NCBI RefSeq assembly: GCF_021130785.1
Contig: NC_060212.1
Span: forward strand, 146,965,501 to 147,029,500
Length of the DNA: 64,000 nucleotides
DNA from: Homalodisca vitripennis
Taxonomy: Eukaryota > Arthropoda > Insecta > Hemiptera > Cicadellidae
Direction: 5' to 3'
Shown: one piece after another, positions 34,722 to 45,840 of the stretch
How the letters are laid out: each line of letters starts with the position of its first letter
How positions within the stretch are numbered: position 1 is the stretch's first letter
Position numbers and translations under genes: made by a program
Notes under the pieces: model-generated
Told to the model about the DNA's origin: nothing
Seen by the model: only the letters and a program-made list of their open reading frames with translations
Database searches by the model: none

Positions 34722-36540
34722 TTGAAAAAACTTGTACTTAGTTTATTGATGGTAAATAGTGATTTACTCATAGTGAATAGTGTTTCAAGTGATAGAAAAA
34801 AACCACGTCCAGTAAGTTATAAGAAGAAAAGACAATTTACAGGTAATCAGTACACAAAAAGTGCTTCCTTTGTTGGTAACAAGACTAACATTACAATAAC
34901 CTCTCAGAGTTCCAGGGCTACCCAAAACACACCACTCAGTTCTTCAAAGAAAAAAAAACTTAGTTACTTAGATATGCCTAGTGAAAGTTTAAATGAAAAT
35001 GTTGGTTCAAATGTGAATATAGTTGTTGATTTAGAGTTTCTTACACCATTCATTTCACTATTCACTAAATGCAAATGTTGCAACAGTGAAAGGTACTCTT
35101 CCAGTTTCTGAACATGAAGAGGAAAGAAATGGGTTAGCCACTGGTTTGGTTTTAGAGTGTAGTAATTGTAAGGAGGAGAGGTCTCAAATGACTTCAAAAA
35201 TTGCGACAAAATATTCTGGTCGTCGTATTGTGAAACAAACCTCAGATTTGTGTAGGGGATAAGCAGTGAAGTTGTAGGCCTATCCGGGTCACACATTTTG
35301 TCTGCCATTATGAACCTTCCACCACCGCCATATAAATTTGTTACTGACATGGTTGGTTTTATTCAACCTGTAGCTGGAAAATCAATGACTAAAGCTGCTA
35401 AGGAAGTAATTGAAGAAAACTCAGGAAATAACAAGATAGCTGCTGCATTTGATGGGACATGGCAGAAGCGCGGCCACACATTCCTGAACGGAATTGTCAC
35501 TGCTACTTCATTTGACACGGGTAAAGTGTTAGATATACATATTTTATGTAAGTACTTTCAGAGATGCATTAAAATTTCCAATGAAGCCCATGTATGATTT
35601 GTAAAGAATTACCAAGGTTCCAGTGGCTTTATGGAGTCTGTAGTCATATTGAATATTTTTAAAAGGTCGGAAGATAGAAGAAACGTTCAATATGTTCAAT
35701 AAATCCTTTTATGATGGAGACTCTTCTGCTTTTGACACTGTAAAAAAGTAAAACCCTATGGTGATGACATAGAAGTTGAGAAGTTAGAGTGCATTGACCA
35801 CATTCAGAAAAGGATGGGTTCCAGACTACGTCGCCTCAAAGCTAAGTCTAAAGACATCGTACTAGAAGATGGAAAGGGCTTATCAGGAAAGCGTAGGCTA
35901 AAAGATGCACAAATTGATCTTTCACAAGCCTATTTTGTTTTAGATATTAGGAGAAATGTAAATGATTTAGAATCTATGAAAAAATCTATATGGGCGCTTT
36001 CTTTCCATAAGTTATTAAGTGATGAAAAGCCGCAACATGAACTTTTCCCAATGGGACTTGATTCTTGGTATAAATACCAAAAGGCAAAGGCAACTGGTAA
36101 AGTTTATGCACATAAAACTCAGCAGCAGTAATGCTCCACATAAAACAACATTTCAGAAACCTCTCAAAAGATGAACTCTGAAAAAATGTCTTCATTGAAG
36201 GACACAAAATCCAAATGAGAGTCAATCTAAATCATGTCATTTGGTCAAAAATTCATAAAGGAGTGTTCGTAGGATACAATACTCTGAAATGTGGAGCATT
36301 AGATGTAGTAATAACATTTAATGATGGTGCAATGGCCAAGTTAAAAGTTTTAGAGAACATGGGTGTAGAAGCATTACATACAATGGATTGCGTAAAATTG
36401 ATGCAATAAGAGTAAAATATGCTGAAAAAGCCTCGGAAGAAATTAAAAAAGAAGCTAGTGTGAAGAAAAGACAAACTAAAAGGAAGAAAGAAGACCAGGG
36501 GCAGGAGAAAGAGTCACAATATGGAGCTGGAGACTTTTAA
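34722..36540 (+). pseudogene. Mutator-like (MULE) transposase, decayed but nearly full length
   Basis: Successive blocks follow the order of the insect 'Mutator-like transposase domain' proteins. The basic N-terminal RPVSYKKKRQFTGNQYT (34800s) comes first, and a C-x-C-x2-C cluster near 35070 and 35150 suggests a zinc-binding region. NLPPPP (about 35301) follows. FDGTWQKRGH (35451) carries the first catalytic Asp, DGDSSAF (35716) the second, and NPNES (36211) the likely Glu. The C-terminus is lysine-rich and ends YGAGDF with a stop at 36540. At least six frame changes or stops interrupt it (near 35095, 35262, 35595, 35700, 35745, 36131-36220 and 36395), so it is inactive. Terminal inverted repeats and target duplications were not located. 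Confidence 0.88.
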
Positions 36541-37194
36541 AAGTAAGTTTTGAAGTACTCTTTTCTTTCCGTGAGGTTTTCCGAAACTTGTCATTTTGAG
36601 ACTTTATATACCTGTATTTCAGCTTTGGAGTAATCTACTGACTTGAAATTTTGTGTGTATTACATATGTTTATAGTAAATATGTGCCCAAAATAGTTCAT
36701 TTCTGTAGTGTCTGTCAATGACAAAAAAAGTTATACTATTCAAACTCCATTTTTTCCAAAAATGAATTTATTTTTATAATTTTTATTTTTAGAAATGTTT
36801 TAATGAAAGTGGGTACATAATTACCTTAAAGTGTTCTCAAAAAGGAACTCAAAATGTAAAAAAATCATGTTAATAAGCCTTGTAGGTTTTGCTCAGCAGG
36901 TACATGGAATGTGTATTGTTTTTCCATTTGAATGCCTGAAGAACCATGTAGAGGACATTCTCGCCTAAATGCACTGTTTGCGATGCATCAGGAAAACGTC
37001 AAATTTCAGCGGATAGTTTGCCAAGAACATCAAGGCATTGCGTAATTCAGAACATGGAAGTAGAAGCTTTAGTGAACAGCGTTTGTGATCAGTGACGGGA
37101 AAACATGTAAGAGGTTTAGACGATCAAAAGCAGTGAACTGAAACCACAATTATTAAACCTAATTAAATTGGTTAAGCATGCATGGGTAGCCCAG

Positions 37195-37243
<49 letters not shown>

Positions 37244-37253
37244 CGCTATTATA

Positions 37254-37308
<55 letters not shown>

Positions 37309-38471
37309 CAGAAACAGGTTATTCTCTTCTAACAAATAAACCACTGTACATATATAATAATTCCTGGAGGTTAAGAAGTTATCTTTTCTGGATGAACTAA
37401 CAACACTATGTATGATAGTTTGTTAGTTCAAGGAACACAATATGGAGAAATTGAGTATTGTAGCGTAGCAGGAGAAACATCTCACGTACAAGAACATATT
37501 ACAAGGCGGGTGTAAGGCGATAGGCCCAATCTTTCTCGGCATCATTTGTCACTTGTCGATCGAACATGTCAAGCGGTGTTATAGCATCTAACACCGTTAT
37601 ATCCTTATTTATAAGGACGTGATGGAAAATAATATGAAGTAAGAGTAAGTCCCATCATTCATTTATTTCATATGCAATATTTATCTGTTCAGTAGATCAC
37701 AAGCCACTTTTCTTTATTACAATACAATTTACGGTTAATAACACTATAGTGCGCCTTATTGTTTACACGTACTGGTATTTTGATATATAATACACTAAAA
37801 CGTGAACGAACTGGTTTAAAGTGGTGAAATATTCTGAAATTTATAAAATATCATCTATAACGATCGGTTACGAACTAGTTACTGGAAAAAAAATGCATTA
37901 CTCGATTTAATTGACAACTCGAACTAGGCATCTAAACATTTTTCAATTATTCTTATTTTTTTACTTAGTTGTAGTTGATCATAGTGTGCATATTATGATA
38001 TTACACAGAACAATATGGTAAATACAAAATCAATATCACCCCCCCCCTCCCAGACTGGGTGTGATAGAAACTAAAACATGATTAACTCACTTAACGCGGC
38101 CCTTTGTCTATAGAGAGTTGTAAAAGAGTGCTTATGCTATCTTGCTATCTTAAACGGATTAAATAGATAACGTAAATAATTTAACAGCGTATGATAGTGT
38201 CACAATATTCTGATATGTAACTAACAATTAAGTATCTTAAAAAACGTGCAGTACTTAATTTTCTCATGTACTTTTCATATAAGCACTACAAATAAATTAG
38301 TACTTTATAAAAATAAAAATGAAAAGTAATTAAAAAAATAATAAAAATATAAATTTTTTAATAGCTATGTTGTTATTAATAAAATTTAAAAGTTCTTTTA
38401 ACTATCGTTTATATTTAAGTTTTTAAACTACTGCTGTTGACTGTTTACTTAAGTAATATATTAAAAATATG

Positions 38472-38549
<78 letters not shown>

Positions 38550-38904
38550 CGAATACAATCTTAATTATAAACTTAACCAGAATTAATTACAGGGACACTA
38601 TAAATATTTTTGAATTCAATGATCTGGGTTAAACACATTTAATTTAATTTTACATGATTTTCTACACGTTTCCGTTATTTTAAAAATAAATTTTAACAAA
38701 TGAAGCAACATTTCAGATATAGTTTTAAAATAACGAAATAATATTAACTTTTAGCCGTAAACATGTTATTAAACGTTATTAAGTTTTATCCTATATCCTT
38801 TTTCGTAAAATAATAACATTGTTCATTCGAACTTTAACAGTAATCTCCACAAATATATAGGATCTAGAGTTAAGTAAGGAGTTTTTTTAGTAAAGTTTTG
38901 TTAG
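36541..38904. other. AT-rich spacer with (TA)n arrays
   Basis: TA arrays occupy about 37195-37306 (broken by TAACGCTAT) and 38474-38547, and a C-run lies near 38040-38050. The segment 36545-36900 may be the 3' part of the Mutator-like element. No other content is recognised. Confidence 0.5.
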
Positions 38905-39168
38905 AAGCTATGAAGACGTTACTGAAACAAAACCACGGCAATGGGGTTTATGGTGGAATAAATCCATACATATGAGCTTCGTAGGACATAATACTGTCAT
39001 CTTCAATGGTAGGATAGACCTACGGCTGACCTCACGTATAAACAAGGGTATCATTTCAGTCCGTTTCTGTAACGTTACTGCCTCGTACAACGGTACCATA
39101 CGACTTCTCCGGAAGTTAAGTCTTTGGACTGGAACTACTCTCAAGACAGAAATTGTTGTCTGGATGGG
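38905..39168 (+). CDS. Possible 264-bp internal exon, strand uncertain
   Basis: This GC-normal island stands out in AT-rich DNA. On the plus strand it is preceded by TTTTTTTAG and TTTTGTTAG acceptor-like sites and followed by an exact GTAAGT donor at 39169. The frame is open through the exon (about 88 codons), with blocks such as GHNTVIFNGRIDLRLTSR and VRFCNVTASYNGTIRLLRKL. A length divisible by three suits a phase-symmetric exon. The minus strand is also open across nearly the same interval, which weakens the case. I do not recognise the protein; a repeat fragment is the main alternative. Confidence 0.3.
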
Positions 39169-40600
39169 GTAAGTTGTGTTTAACAGCACTTTATAGTTAG
39201 CTCAAACGTCTTTGTAATGTTTTTATTACTTACCATCTTCGAAATATAACATTTGAAGGAAAATTGTATTTTTATTTGTTCAAACCAAGGAATCTCACTG
39301 TACTGTTAGTAATTAGTTGAGTTATGTATATTTTTAAATAAATGTTTAAAACAGATTTGGCATAAGAAGTTTTTTTGCAATAAATTCTTGAAAATAAGAG
39401 TGGTTTTATTTAAGGGAAGGGAATGAAATTCATTGCCACTTCAAAAATTTGGAACTAAACATAAAAAGTAAAGTTCGCTTTACGATTTCGATTTATAGTG
39501 TTTAAGCTATCGATGTATCGGGGTACTAAAGAGGTTTGTTATATCCTGACAAATTTAATGTGAAATCACGAATAGAAAATGATTTCTATAATTAAATGTA
39601 AATATTTACACATTGGTACTATAAAAATACTAGACTGTTAAGAATAGAACGTTTTACGATACATAACTTAGACTTCATCCCCTAGTCGGCTTTATATCAG
39701 GTATTCAACAACAGCATAAAAACTCGATCTATAAAACTGAAGCTTTATAAACTACAGGACTATAAATCCTCTATAAAGTTTATAGACCGAAACCGCATAA
39801 GCTCTCTCTCCTCATATACACATGATGGATTCGAATAGCAGCCGTTTTATTATAATAATGGAACAAATTACACTGTAATTTATCTGAATATATAAAGAAT
39901 TTGTCTAGATGATAAAAAACTAGGTGTGATACCAAAATATTACAAAATATAAACATTTTCGGATGCTAAGTAGAAAAAATATTTGTTCTATCTGTTTTCA
40001 AATCGCACATGACTACCGCTTGTTTGTATTACTAGCCCTCTAGGGACCCTAGTCACATACTGCTTTCTCAGCTTGGTCCAATTTGCCTTTTTGTTCTTCT
40101 TTAATTGAGTTTGTTTTTATTTATAAATCAGGCTTTAACTTTAATGGGAGTCTAACGGCAAAGTACACAGTTATTTCTGATGGATTTCTGTAAGAATGTA
40201 CTAAAAATACGAACACTTTGGTAAACTTAATCAAATAATAGCTTGATAAATAACGTAACAGGGACCGTTCTGTAATTTGTTTTCGTTATTGAGCTGATAA
40301 ATTGTAGTAGTTTGAAATGAACTGAGAAACACACAAAATTACGAAGTATGTAACGATTTCTTGACCAAGCATTTCTTAGAAAAATAAAACTTTGTGTGGC
40401 AGGATTTAAGAGTTTACTTGTTGTCATATATGATTACGCCGTACACAATCCTTTCCTGATTTTACAGTGTCCTACAGCAAGTTTATGACAATAAAGCGCT
40501 ACCGCAATTATAAAGTCATAGATTTTTGCGCTCAACGTCTGATTATTATGGAAGCTGTATTTCTATAGACTACCAATACTTTTTCTACAAACGTTTCAAT
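39169..40600. other. AT-rich spacer
   Basis: No gene or repeat is recognised. Frames up to 66 codons are unremarkable. Confidence 0.5.
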
Positions 40601-41238
40601 ATTTAATAGAAACACAATGTCATGGATAAAAGATCTCTGCGACGTGTCTAGCAAAGGTTATGGGCAAATAACCCCTTACTTATCAAGGTGTAAATTAAGT
40701 CCTGATACGCCTGGATATATTCCAAACGAATTGAGATATTGATCTACAACCTTCACTATACCTATTAAAATACTTTTTGTTGAATGATAAACAAAATATC
40801 CCTCCCCCAAATTCAAAGAGAGGGGGGTACCCCCCATAATTAAACTTTCAAATTGCAACCCATATCTTGTGACATGTAATTTTAAAGGTCTATTTAATAG
40901 AAACACAACGACACTCAGAAATCACATCTACGCCGTTTCTAGTAAAAGTTATGGGCAAATAACACAAAAAATAATATCTGTAAAAATAATGCCAATATCT
41001 TGCGCATTTCAACACAATGTGTGCGTGATATCAGTTAGTAAGACTTTGAGGTGGCCAGCTTATCCCTTAACGTAGTACTAACGTTTCTGGTGTGCGTAGT
41101 TTTGGTTTTTTCGGTTCTTGCATGATTTGGTTTTGATGTCTTTCTAGGTGGCATTGCAATGTAATGGGTTATTTGCTCATAACTTTTACTAGAACCTTCG
41201 TAACGATGTTTTATTCATGTCATGGTGTTTCTATTAAT
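40601..41238. repeat. Inverted-repeat element with a third internal copy of the arm
   Basis: The arm at 40601-40674 (AATAGAAACACAATGTCATG to GGTTATGGGCAAATAACC) is repeated inverted at 41166-41238 (GGGTTATTTGCTCATAACTT to CATGGTGTTTCTATTAA). A third copy, in direct orientation, lies at 40891-40965. A GC-rich hairpin of C- and G-runs sits at about 40800-40840. The layout resembles a fold-back or MITE-like element with an internally duplicated end. Confidence 0.6.
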
Positions 41239-41708
41239 TAGCTCATTAAAATGATAATTCGATTGAAAATTAAAACATATAAAATAAACCTTTTATATCT
41301 ACATCTTCAGGAAGCACAAGAAAAGAATGTCAAAAGTTCAATGAATACAAAAAAAAGAGAAAATAACAACAAAATGAAAATACGTAACAAAACATTCAAA
41401 TACATAGCTGTTATATCATTAGTGGCACAGAAGTGAATTTTTAAAATTTATATTTATATTAAATTAAACCCACTTTGGGACTGTGGTTTTATAATTAACT
41501 GATAGGCTTGTTCGACATTTTTTAAATTATAAACTATTTAAATTTCTTTAGGGCAAGAAAATAACTTCTTCATAAGATCATAAAACTCTTCAATTTTGTA
41601 TTTTTTGTGATCAGCAGCTTGTTTGGCCAAAATCTTTGCCCTCTTTTTCTGACTCTAAGGTGATTAGACGTTTTTGCAATGTATTTTTTGTTACACAATT
41701 TATAATTA
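41239..41708. other. AT-rich spacer
   Basis: Nothing is recognised. A plus-strand frame at 41251-41436 is Lys/Asn-rich and looks like chance A-rich sequence. Confidence 0.5.
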
Positions 41709-41842
41709 ACTAGCTGTTTACCTCGGCTCCGAACGCTTTTCGTAAGCTTTGCCCGTGTATGTGCACTTCTGGTTCAAGTAAATTATATTTCCAACGCCGA
41801 TGTAGAGTTTGCCTTGTTGCCGCGATAAAGAAAATCTTTATA

Positions 41843-42232
41843 CAGGGTGTCAATTAAGTCTGGAACCTCTTTTTTAATTTTTGAACCATAATAGAAAGAA
41901 ATACCAAAGTTCACACGTGATTACTGGTGATAGTAACGCACACATCTGTCCAATTACCGACCGGATAATCCCTTTGGGGGGCGGTCCATAAGGAGTCAGA
42001 CAAAATTCTTAAATAGCAGCATAGGTCAAGTTTGGTATCAAATTAAAGGTCTTATTTAGCAGAGTACAAAGCCGCAAATCGGACTTAAAAAGGTGGATTC
42101 ATTCAGTAGTTATAGCTATTTGAATTTTAAAACAATTAAACAATGTAAATTATTAAGTATTACAAGTAAACACCAATTTTTAAGTACCTGTAATCAAAGT
42201 AAGTGTTCAAAATGTTCCCCACCCATCATCTG
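41843..42232 (+). repeat. Left long terminal inverted repeat of the mariner
   Basis: It matches the reverse complement of 42784-43173, including the part that in the right arm encodes the last 11 transposase residues (here read as AAAATGTTCCCCACCCATCA). Similarity stops near 42233. Confidence 0.9.
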
Positions 42233-42309
42233 AAAATGTAGTAATCGAAGCCAGGAATCAATAATTATTACCAATAACACAACTACTGTTAGAATGTGAA
42301 AGTGGCAGA

Positions 42310-42816
42310 TTGAGTCATACACAGCATCCACAGAAACTTAACGTTTGGGCAGGTATTATAGGAAACCAAATTATGGGCCCATTATTTATCAATGGTAATT
42401 TAAATGGTGACTCATATCTAGCAAAGCTCCAAAATGAGATAATTCCTGCACTACAAGCTGCTCTTGGTCGACAATTTCAAAGAATTTATTTCCAACAAGA
42501 TGGCGCGCCACCACACTTTGCTCTCCTTGTTAGAGAATACTTGGATACAATATTCCTTCACAGATGGATTGGAAGACATGGTGCAGTAGAGTGGCCTGCT
42601 CGTTCCCCTGATTTATCTCCACTGGATTTTTTTCTTTGGGGATACCTCAAAGATAAAGTTTATCGTACTAAGCCTCGAGATTTGGCGCACCTAAGAAATC
42701 TCATAGTCCAAGAAGCTCAAGATATTCCTCGTGACTACCTTCAAAATGCAGTGGATGGCTTTTACAACCGCCTAGGACATTGCCAGACGATGGTAGGGGA
42801 ACATTTTGAACACTAA
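42310..42816 (+). CDS. Truncated DD41D mariner-type transposase (C-terminal catalytic half)
   Basis: The 168-residue frame carries the DDE-superfamily core. NVWAGI is near residue 11, QQDGAPPH holds catalytic Asp 64, and WPARSPDLSPLDFFLWGY holds Asp 106. Exactly 41 residues separate the two, which defines the DD41D group. Full-length relatives have about 340 residues; here the N-terminal helix-turn-helix DNA-binding domain and the first catalytic Asp are absent. The frame is open for 14 codons upstream of the first ATG (LLLECESGRL...) but does not recover the missing parts. The stop lies inside the right terminal repeat. The protein would be inactive as an enzyme. Confidence 0.92.
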   Translation: MSHTQHPQKLNVWAGIIGNQIMGPLFINGNLNGDSYLAKLQNEIIPALQAALGRQFQRIYFQQDGAPPHFALLVREYLDTIFLHRWIGRHGAVEWPARSPDLSPLDFFLWGYLKDKVYRTKPRDLAHLRNLIVQEAQDIPRDYLQNAVDGFYNRLGHCQTMVGEHFEH

Positions 42817-43173
42817 CTTTGATCACAGGTACTTAAAAATTGGTGTTTACTTGTAATACTTAATAATTTACATTGTTTAATTGTTTTAAAATTCAAATAG
42901 CTATAACTACTGAATGAATCCACCTTTTTAAGTCCGGTTTGCGGCATTGTACTCTGCTAAGTAAGACCTTTAATTTGATACCAAACTTGACCTATGCTGC
43001 TATTTAAGAATTTTGTCTGACTCCTTGTGGACCGCCCCCCAAAGGGATTATCTGGTCGGTAATTGGGCAGATATGTGCGGTACTATCACCAGTAAGCACG
43101 TGTGAACTTTGGTATTTTTTTATATTGTGGTTTAAAAATTAAAAAAGAGGTTCCAGACTTAATTGACACCCTG
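42784..43173 (-). repeat. Right long terminal inverted repeat of the mariner
   Basis: It is the reverse complement of 41843-42232 and ends ATTGACACCCTG beside the TA target duplication. It overlaps the last 11 codons and stop of the transposase. Confidence 0.9.
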
Positions 43174-43414
43174 TATGTTTATAGCCATTGTACACGTACA
43201 TGTACTTATAAAGTGGAACGCTCAAGCTTAAATTTCAACCAGAAATTTATCTTAAAGATAAATATAAATCATATCTTAGATCCTTAAAATAGTGTTTGGC
43301 ATCAATGGGCATAGCATATAAACCTTCTCGATGTAAAAAAATACATACACATACAAATTTTCATAATGATCGGTCAAATGGTTGACGATGTTATTAAGGA
43401 CATACAAAAAAACC

Positions 43415-43466
<52 letters not shown>

Positions 43467-43470
<4 letters not shown>

Positions 43471-44965
43471 GAAACTGCCCGTGGTAAATATCTAGTTGAT
43501 ACTATATAAGGGTGTGTGTGTTTATTTAGGTTGGACATGTTGAGATATGTTAAACCAGCTATGCTGCTTTACGAAATATTACCCTACTGCTTTTTACCAT
43601 TAAATTTTTCTGGAACTGCTGCGTGATTGCACGGTTACATTCTTTAGTAAAGGGTTTTAGTAATTTACTGTTCATTTTGTGTGGTCCAAGAAAACATTGG
43701 ATAGGTGTACAGATATTAAGATTAAAAAAATTACTAATATACCTGTATTATATATACCACTACTTTATAATGTATATCTGTAATGATTATGTGTAAGTAC
43801 GAGTAAAAGAAGTTCTATCTCGTTCTGTATGACTTAAAACTTGATATAGAAAGATTTACTAGACCATGTTACATTCCTCAATCAATGTGTTTTATTAATT
43901 TTCCCCTGAGTCCAACATTTCCAACACTATCGTGACAACGCGACCATAGCAACGAATGCCTGGAGTGGTGCTGGAACGATAAGATAACCGCAACTCTATC
44001 TATATAGGCTATAGAATAATTTACCATAATATAGAGAGAGTGTTTGTTTGAAAACGTTGTTAAGGGTTCAAGAAGAAGTAACGATAAAACAGGTAAACAA
44101 TTAACACAAGAAGAAAGTCGGGTGAAGAGTGCATTATGTAGCACAAGCTTTTAAAGTTTACCCTTGTTTTATACACTTCTGCTGCTGCTGAGAGCAGTAT
44201 AAAATGTGGAGTGTAGAAACTAAATCCTGTAAGTTTGTTAAAATTGCAAAAACAAAACTTTCCTAATATTTCTACTTAATTGTCTATGTACCATAATGAA
44301 AAAATATTCATGTTTACTACTCTTTTGATCTTACTATAAAAGTCATTAAAATTTACAAACTAATACGGTATTTAGCTTATCATGCTGTATATATTTATAT
44401 TATCAAGCATAATTGAACTTGTTTTGAACTTTACTCAAAAAAGAACTATTTTACCCCTAATTATCTTTTAATTTTATTCTCATTCTTGTCACCCCTCAAC
44501 CTTAAAAACATTTTTATGCATTTTCATTTAATTTTATTCTTTATTGTAATACGATTTGTTGTCGATCAAATGTCTTTTACATATTTATACTTTTAAGTTT
44601 TCCAGATTCATTGTGTACATTGTTTTGAACTAATCTTAAATTGACACCTCTGGTGTCAAGTATCAAATTGAAATAATTTGTAAAAGAGCATTAATTGGAT
44701 GTCGAACTTCATTGAACAGAGACAATTGAAATCCTCCATAGTTGGACATCACACATTTACTTTCGTCAGGTTTAAAGTTGAGACATATTTATTAATATCT
44801 ACGAAAGGTTTCTTTTAAAATTATTAGAAGGTTTAAAAGAACCAGCTGATTTTAATTTACTGACTGATTGACATTTTGAACAAAGAAACTTTATATTTTA
44901 GTTAAAAGTATAATCGAACAATATATTTAACTATGTAAAGAAATCAGGTGTTTAATTCATGGTGT

Positions 44966-45021
<56 letters not shown>

Positions 45022-45119
45022 AAATAACCTTTACTATTGTTATTTTAATTTTTATTTGATTGCATGTGATCTAGTAAGAACACGGTACAGGCCTTACCAG
45101 TTCTATTTAGTGCATCACT
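43467..45119. other. AT-rich spacer
   Basis: A (TA)n array occupies 44969-45011. No gene or repeat boundary is recognised otherwise. Confidence 0.5.
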
Positions 45120-45355
45120 ATCTGTAGCTACTTAGCATCCTCTTCGGCTTCCACCTCTTTTAATGTCCATCTAATTTCGTATTTCTCCAAATCCTTATGC
45201 TGCTTACTCTCTTAAGCTTCTAATCTGTGTTCATGGTTTTTAGTGAGCGTTTGAACGTATTCCTAATATCCTTAGTTGTCTTGTCTTTCTTTTCTGCCTT
45301 ACCACAATGGAATTCTTTAAATTTTTGACGGCTTTGGCTTTTTCTCACTGTCGCC
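45120..45355 (-). pseudogene. Possible decayed coding fragment, Lys/Glu-rich
   Basis: On the minus strand two adjoining frames read as charged, helix-like protein (for example TVRKSQSRQKFKEFHCGK and DLEKYEIRWTLKEVEAEE) with stops and a frame change between them. It ends where unit B begins. The family is not recognised; an ORF1-type protein of a retroelement is one possibility. Confidence 0.25.
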
Positions 45356-45419
45356 TCAGAATGAGTTATTTAGGGAAAAGAGGGAAGTAGAGAGAGGGCG
45401 AGGGAGGGATCGGAGAAAG

Positions 45420-45840
45420 AAAATGGGCGAGGAAGGGGAAGAGAGAGAGGAGAAAACAAATGGGCGAGGAAGGGGGACGAGAGAGGAGAAAAAAATGGGC
45501 AAGGAAGAGGGAAGAGAGAGGAGAGGAAAATGGGCGAGGAAGGGGGAAGAGAGAGGAGAAAGAAAATGGGCGAGGAAGGGGGAAGAGAGAGAAGAAAGAA
45601 AATAAGCAAGAAAGGGGGAAGAGAGAGGAGAAACAAAATGGGTGAGGAAGGAGGAAGAGAGAGGAGAAAGAAAATGGGCTAGGAAGGAGGAAGAGAGAGA
45701 AGAAAGAAAATAAGCAAGAAAGGGGGAAGAGAGAGAAGAAAGAAAATAAGCAAGAAAGGGGGAAGAGAGAGGAGAAACAAAATGGGTGAAGAAGGGGGAA
45801 GAGAGAGGAGAAAGAAAATGGGCGAGGAAAGGGGAGAGAA
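45420..45840. repeat. 36-bp purine-rich minisatellite, about 12 units
   Basis: Units of the type AAAATGGGCGAGGAAGGGGG plus AAGAGAGAGGAGAAAG repeat with small changes. Because 36 is a multiple of three, all frames stay open for long distances on both strands, giving misleading ORFs. The matching place in unit A (9232-9291) has only an unexpanded purine-rich stretch. Confidence 0.92.

Larger units (their letters stand above)
41843..43173 (+). mobile_element. mariner-superfamily DD41D element with long terminal inverted repeats
   Basis: The 1331-bp element begins CAGGGTGTCAATTAAGTCTG and ends with its reverse complement, flanked on both sides by TA (41841-41842 and 43174-43175), the target site of this superfamily. 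The inverted repeats run about 390 bp each (41843-42232 and 42784-43173), far longer than usual, and are about 95% alike by eye. The right one includes the end of the transposase ORF. The N-terminal half of the gene is missing. The simplest history is an internal deletion plus copying of the right end to the left end. Confidence 0.92.
41709..43466 (+). repeat. Dispersed TAGCTG repeat, copy 3, split by a mariner element
   Basis: The left part 41709-41842 (CTAGCTGTTTACCTCGGCTC onward) and the right part 43174-43466 (TGTTTATAGCCATTGTACAC onward, ending in (TA)n) join into one repeat like that at 5051-5574. The mariner at 41843-43173 separates them. The comparison with 5051-5574 shows the uninterrupted target. 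Confidence 0.85.

Noticed and set aside
45420..45840. CRISPR-like array
   Set aside because: The units are contiguous and degenerate with no unique spacers, and the genome is eukaryotic.
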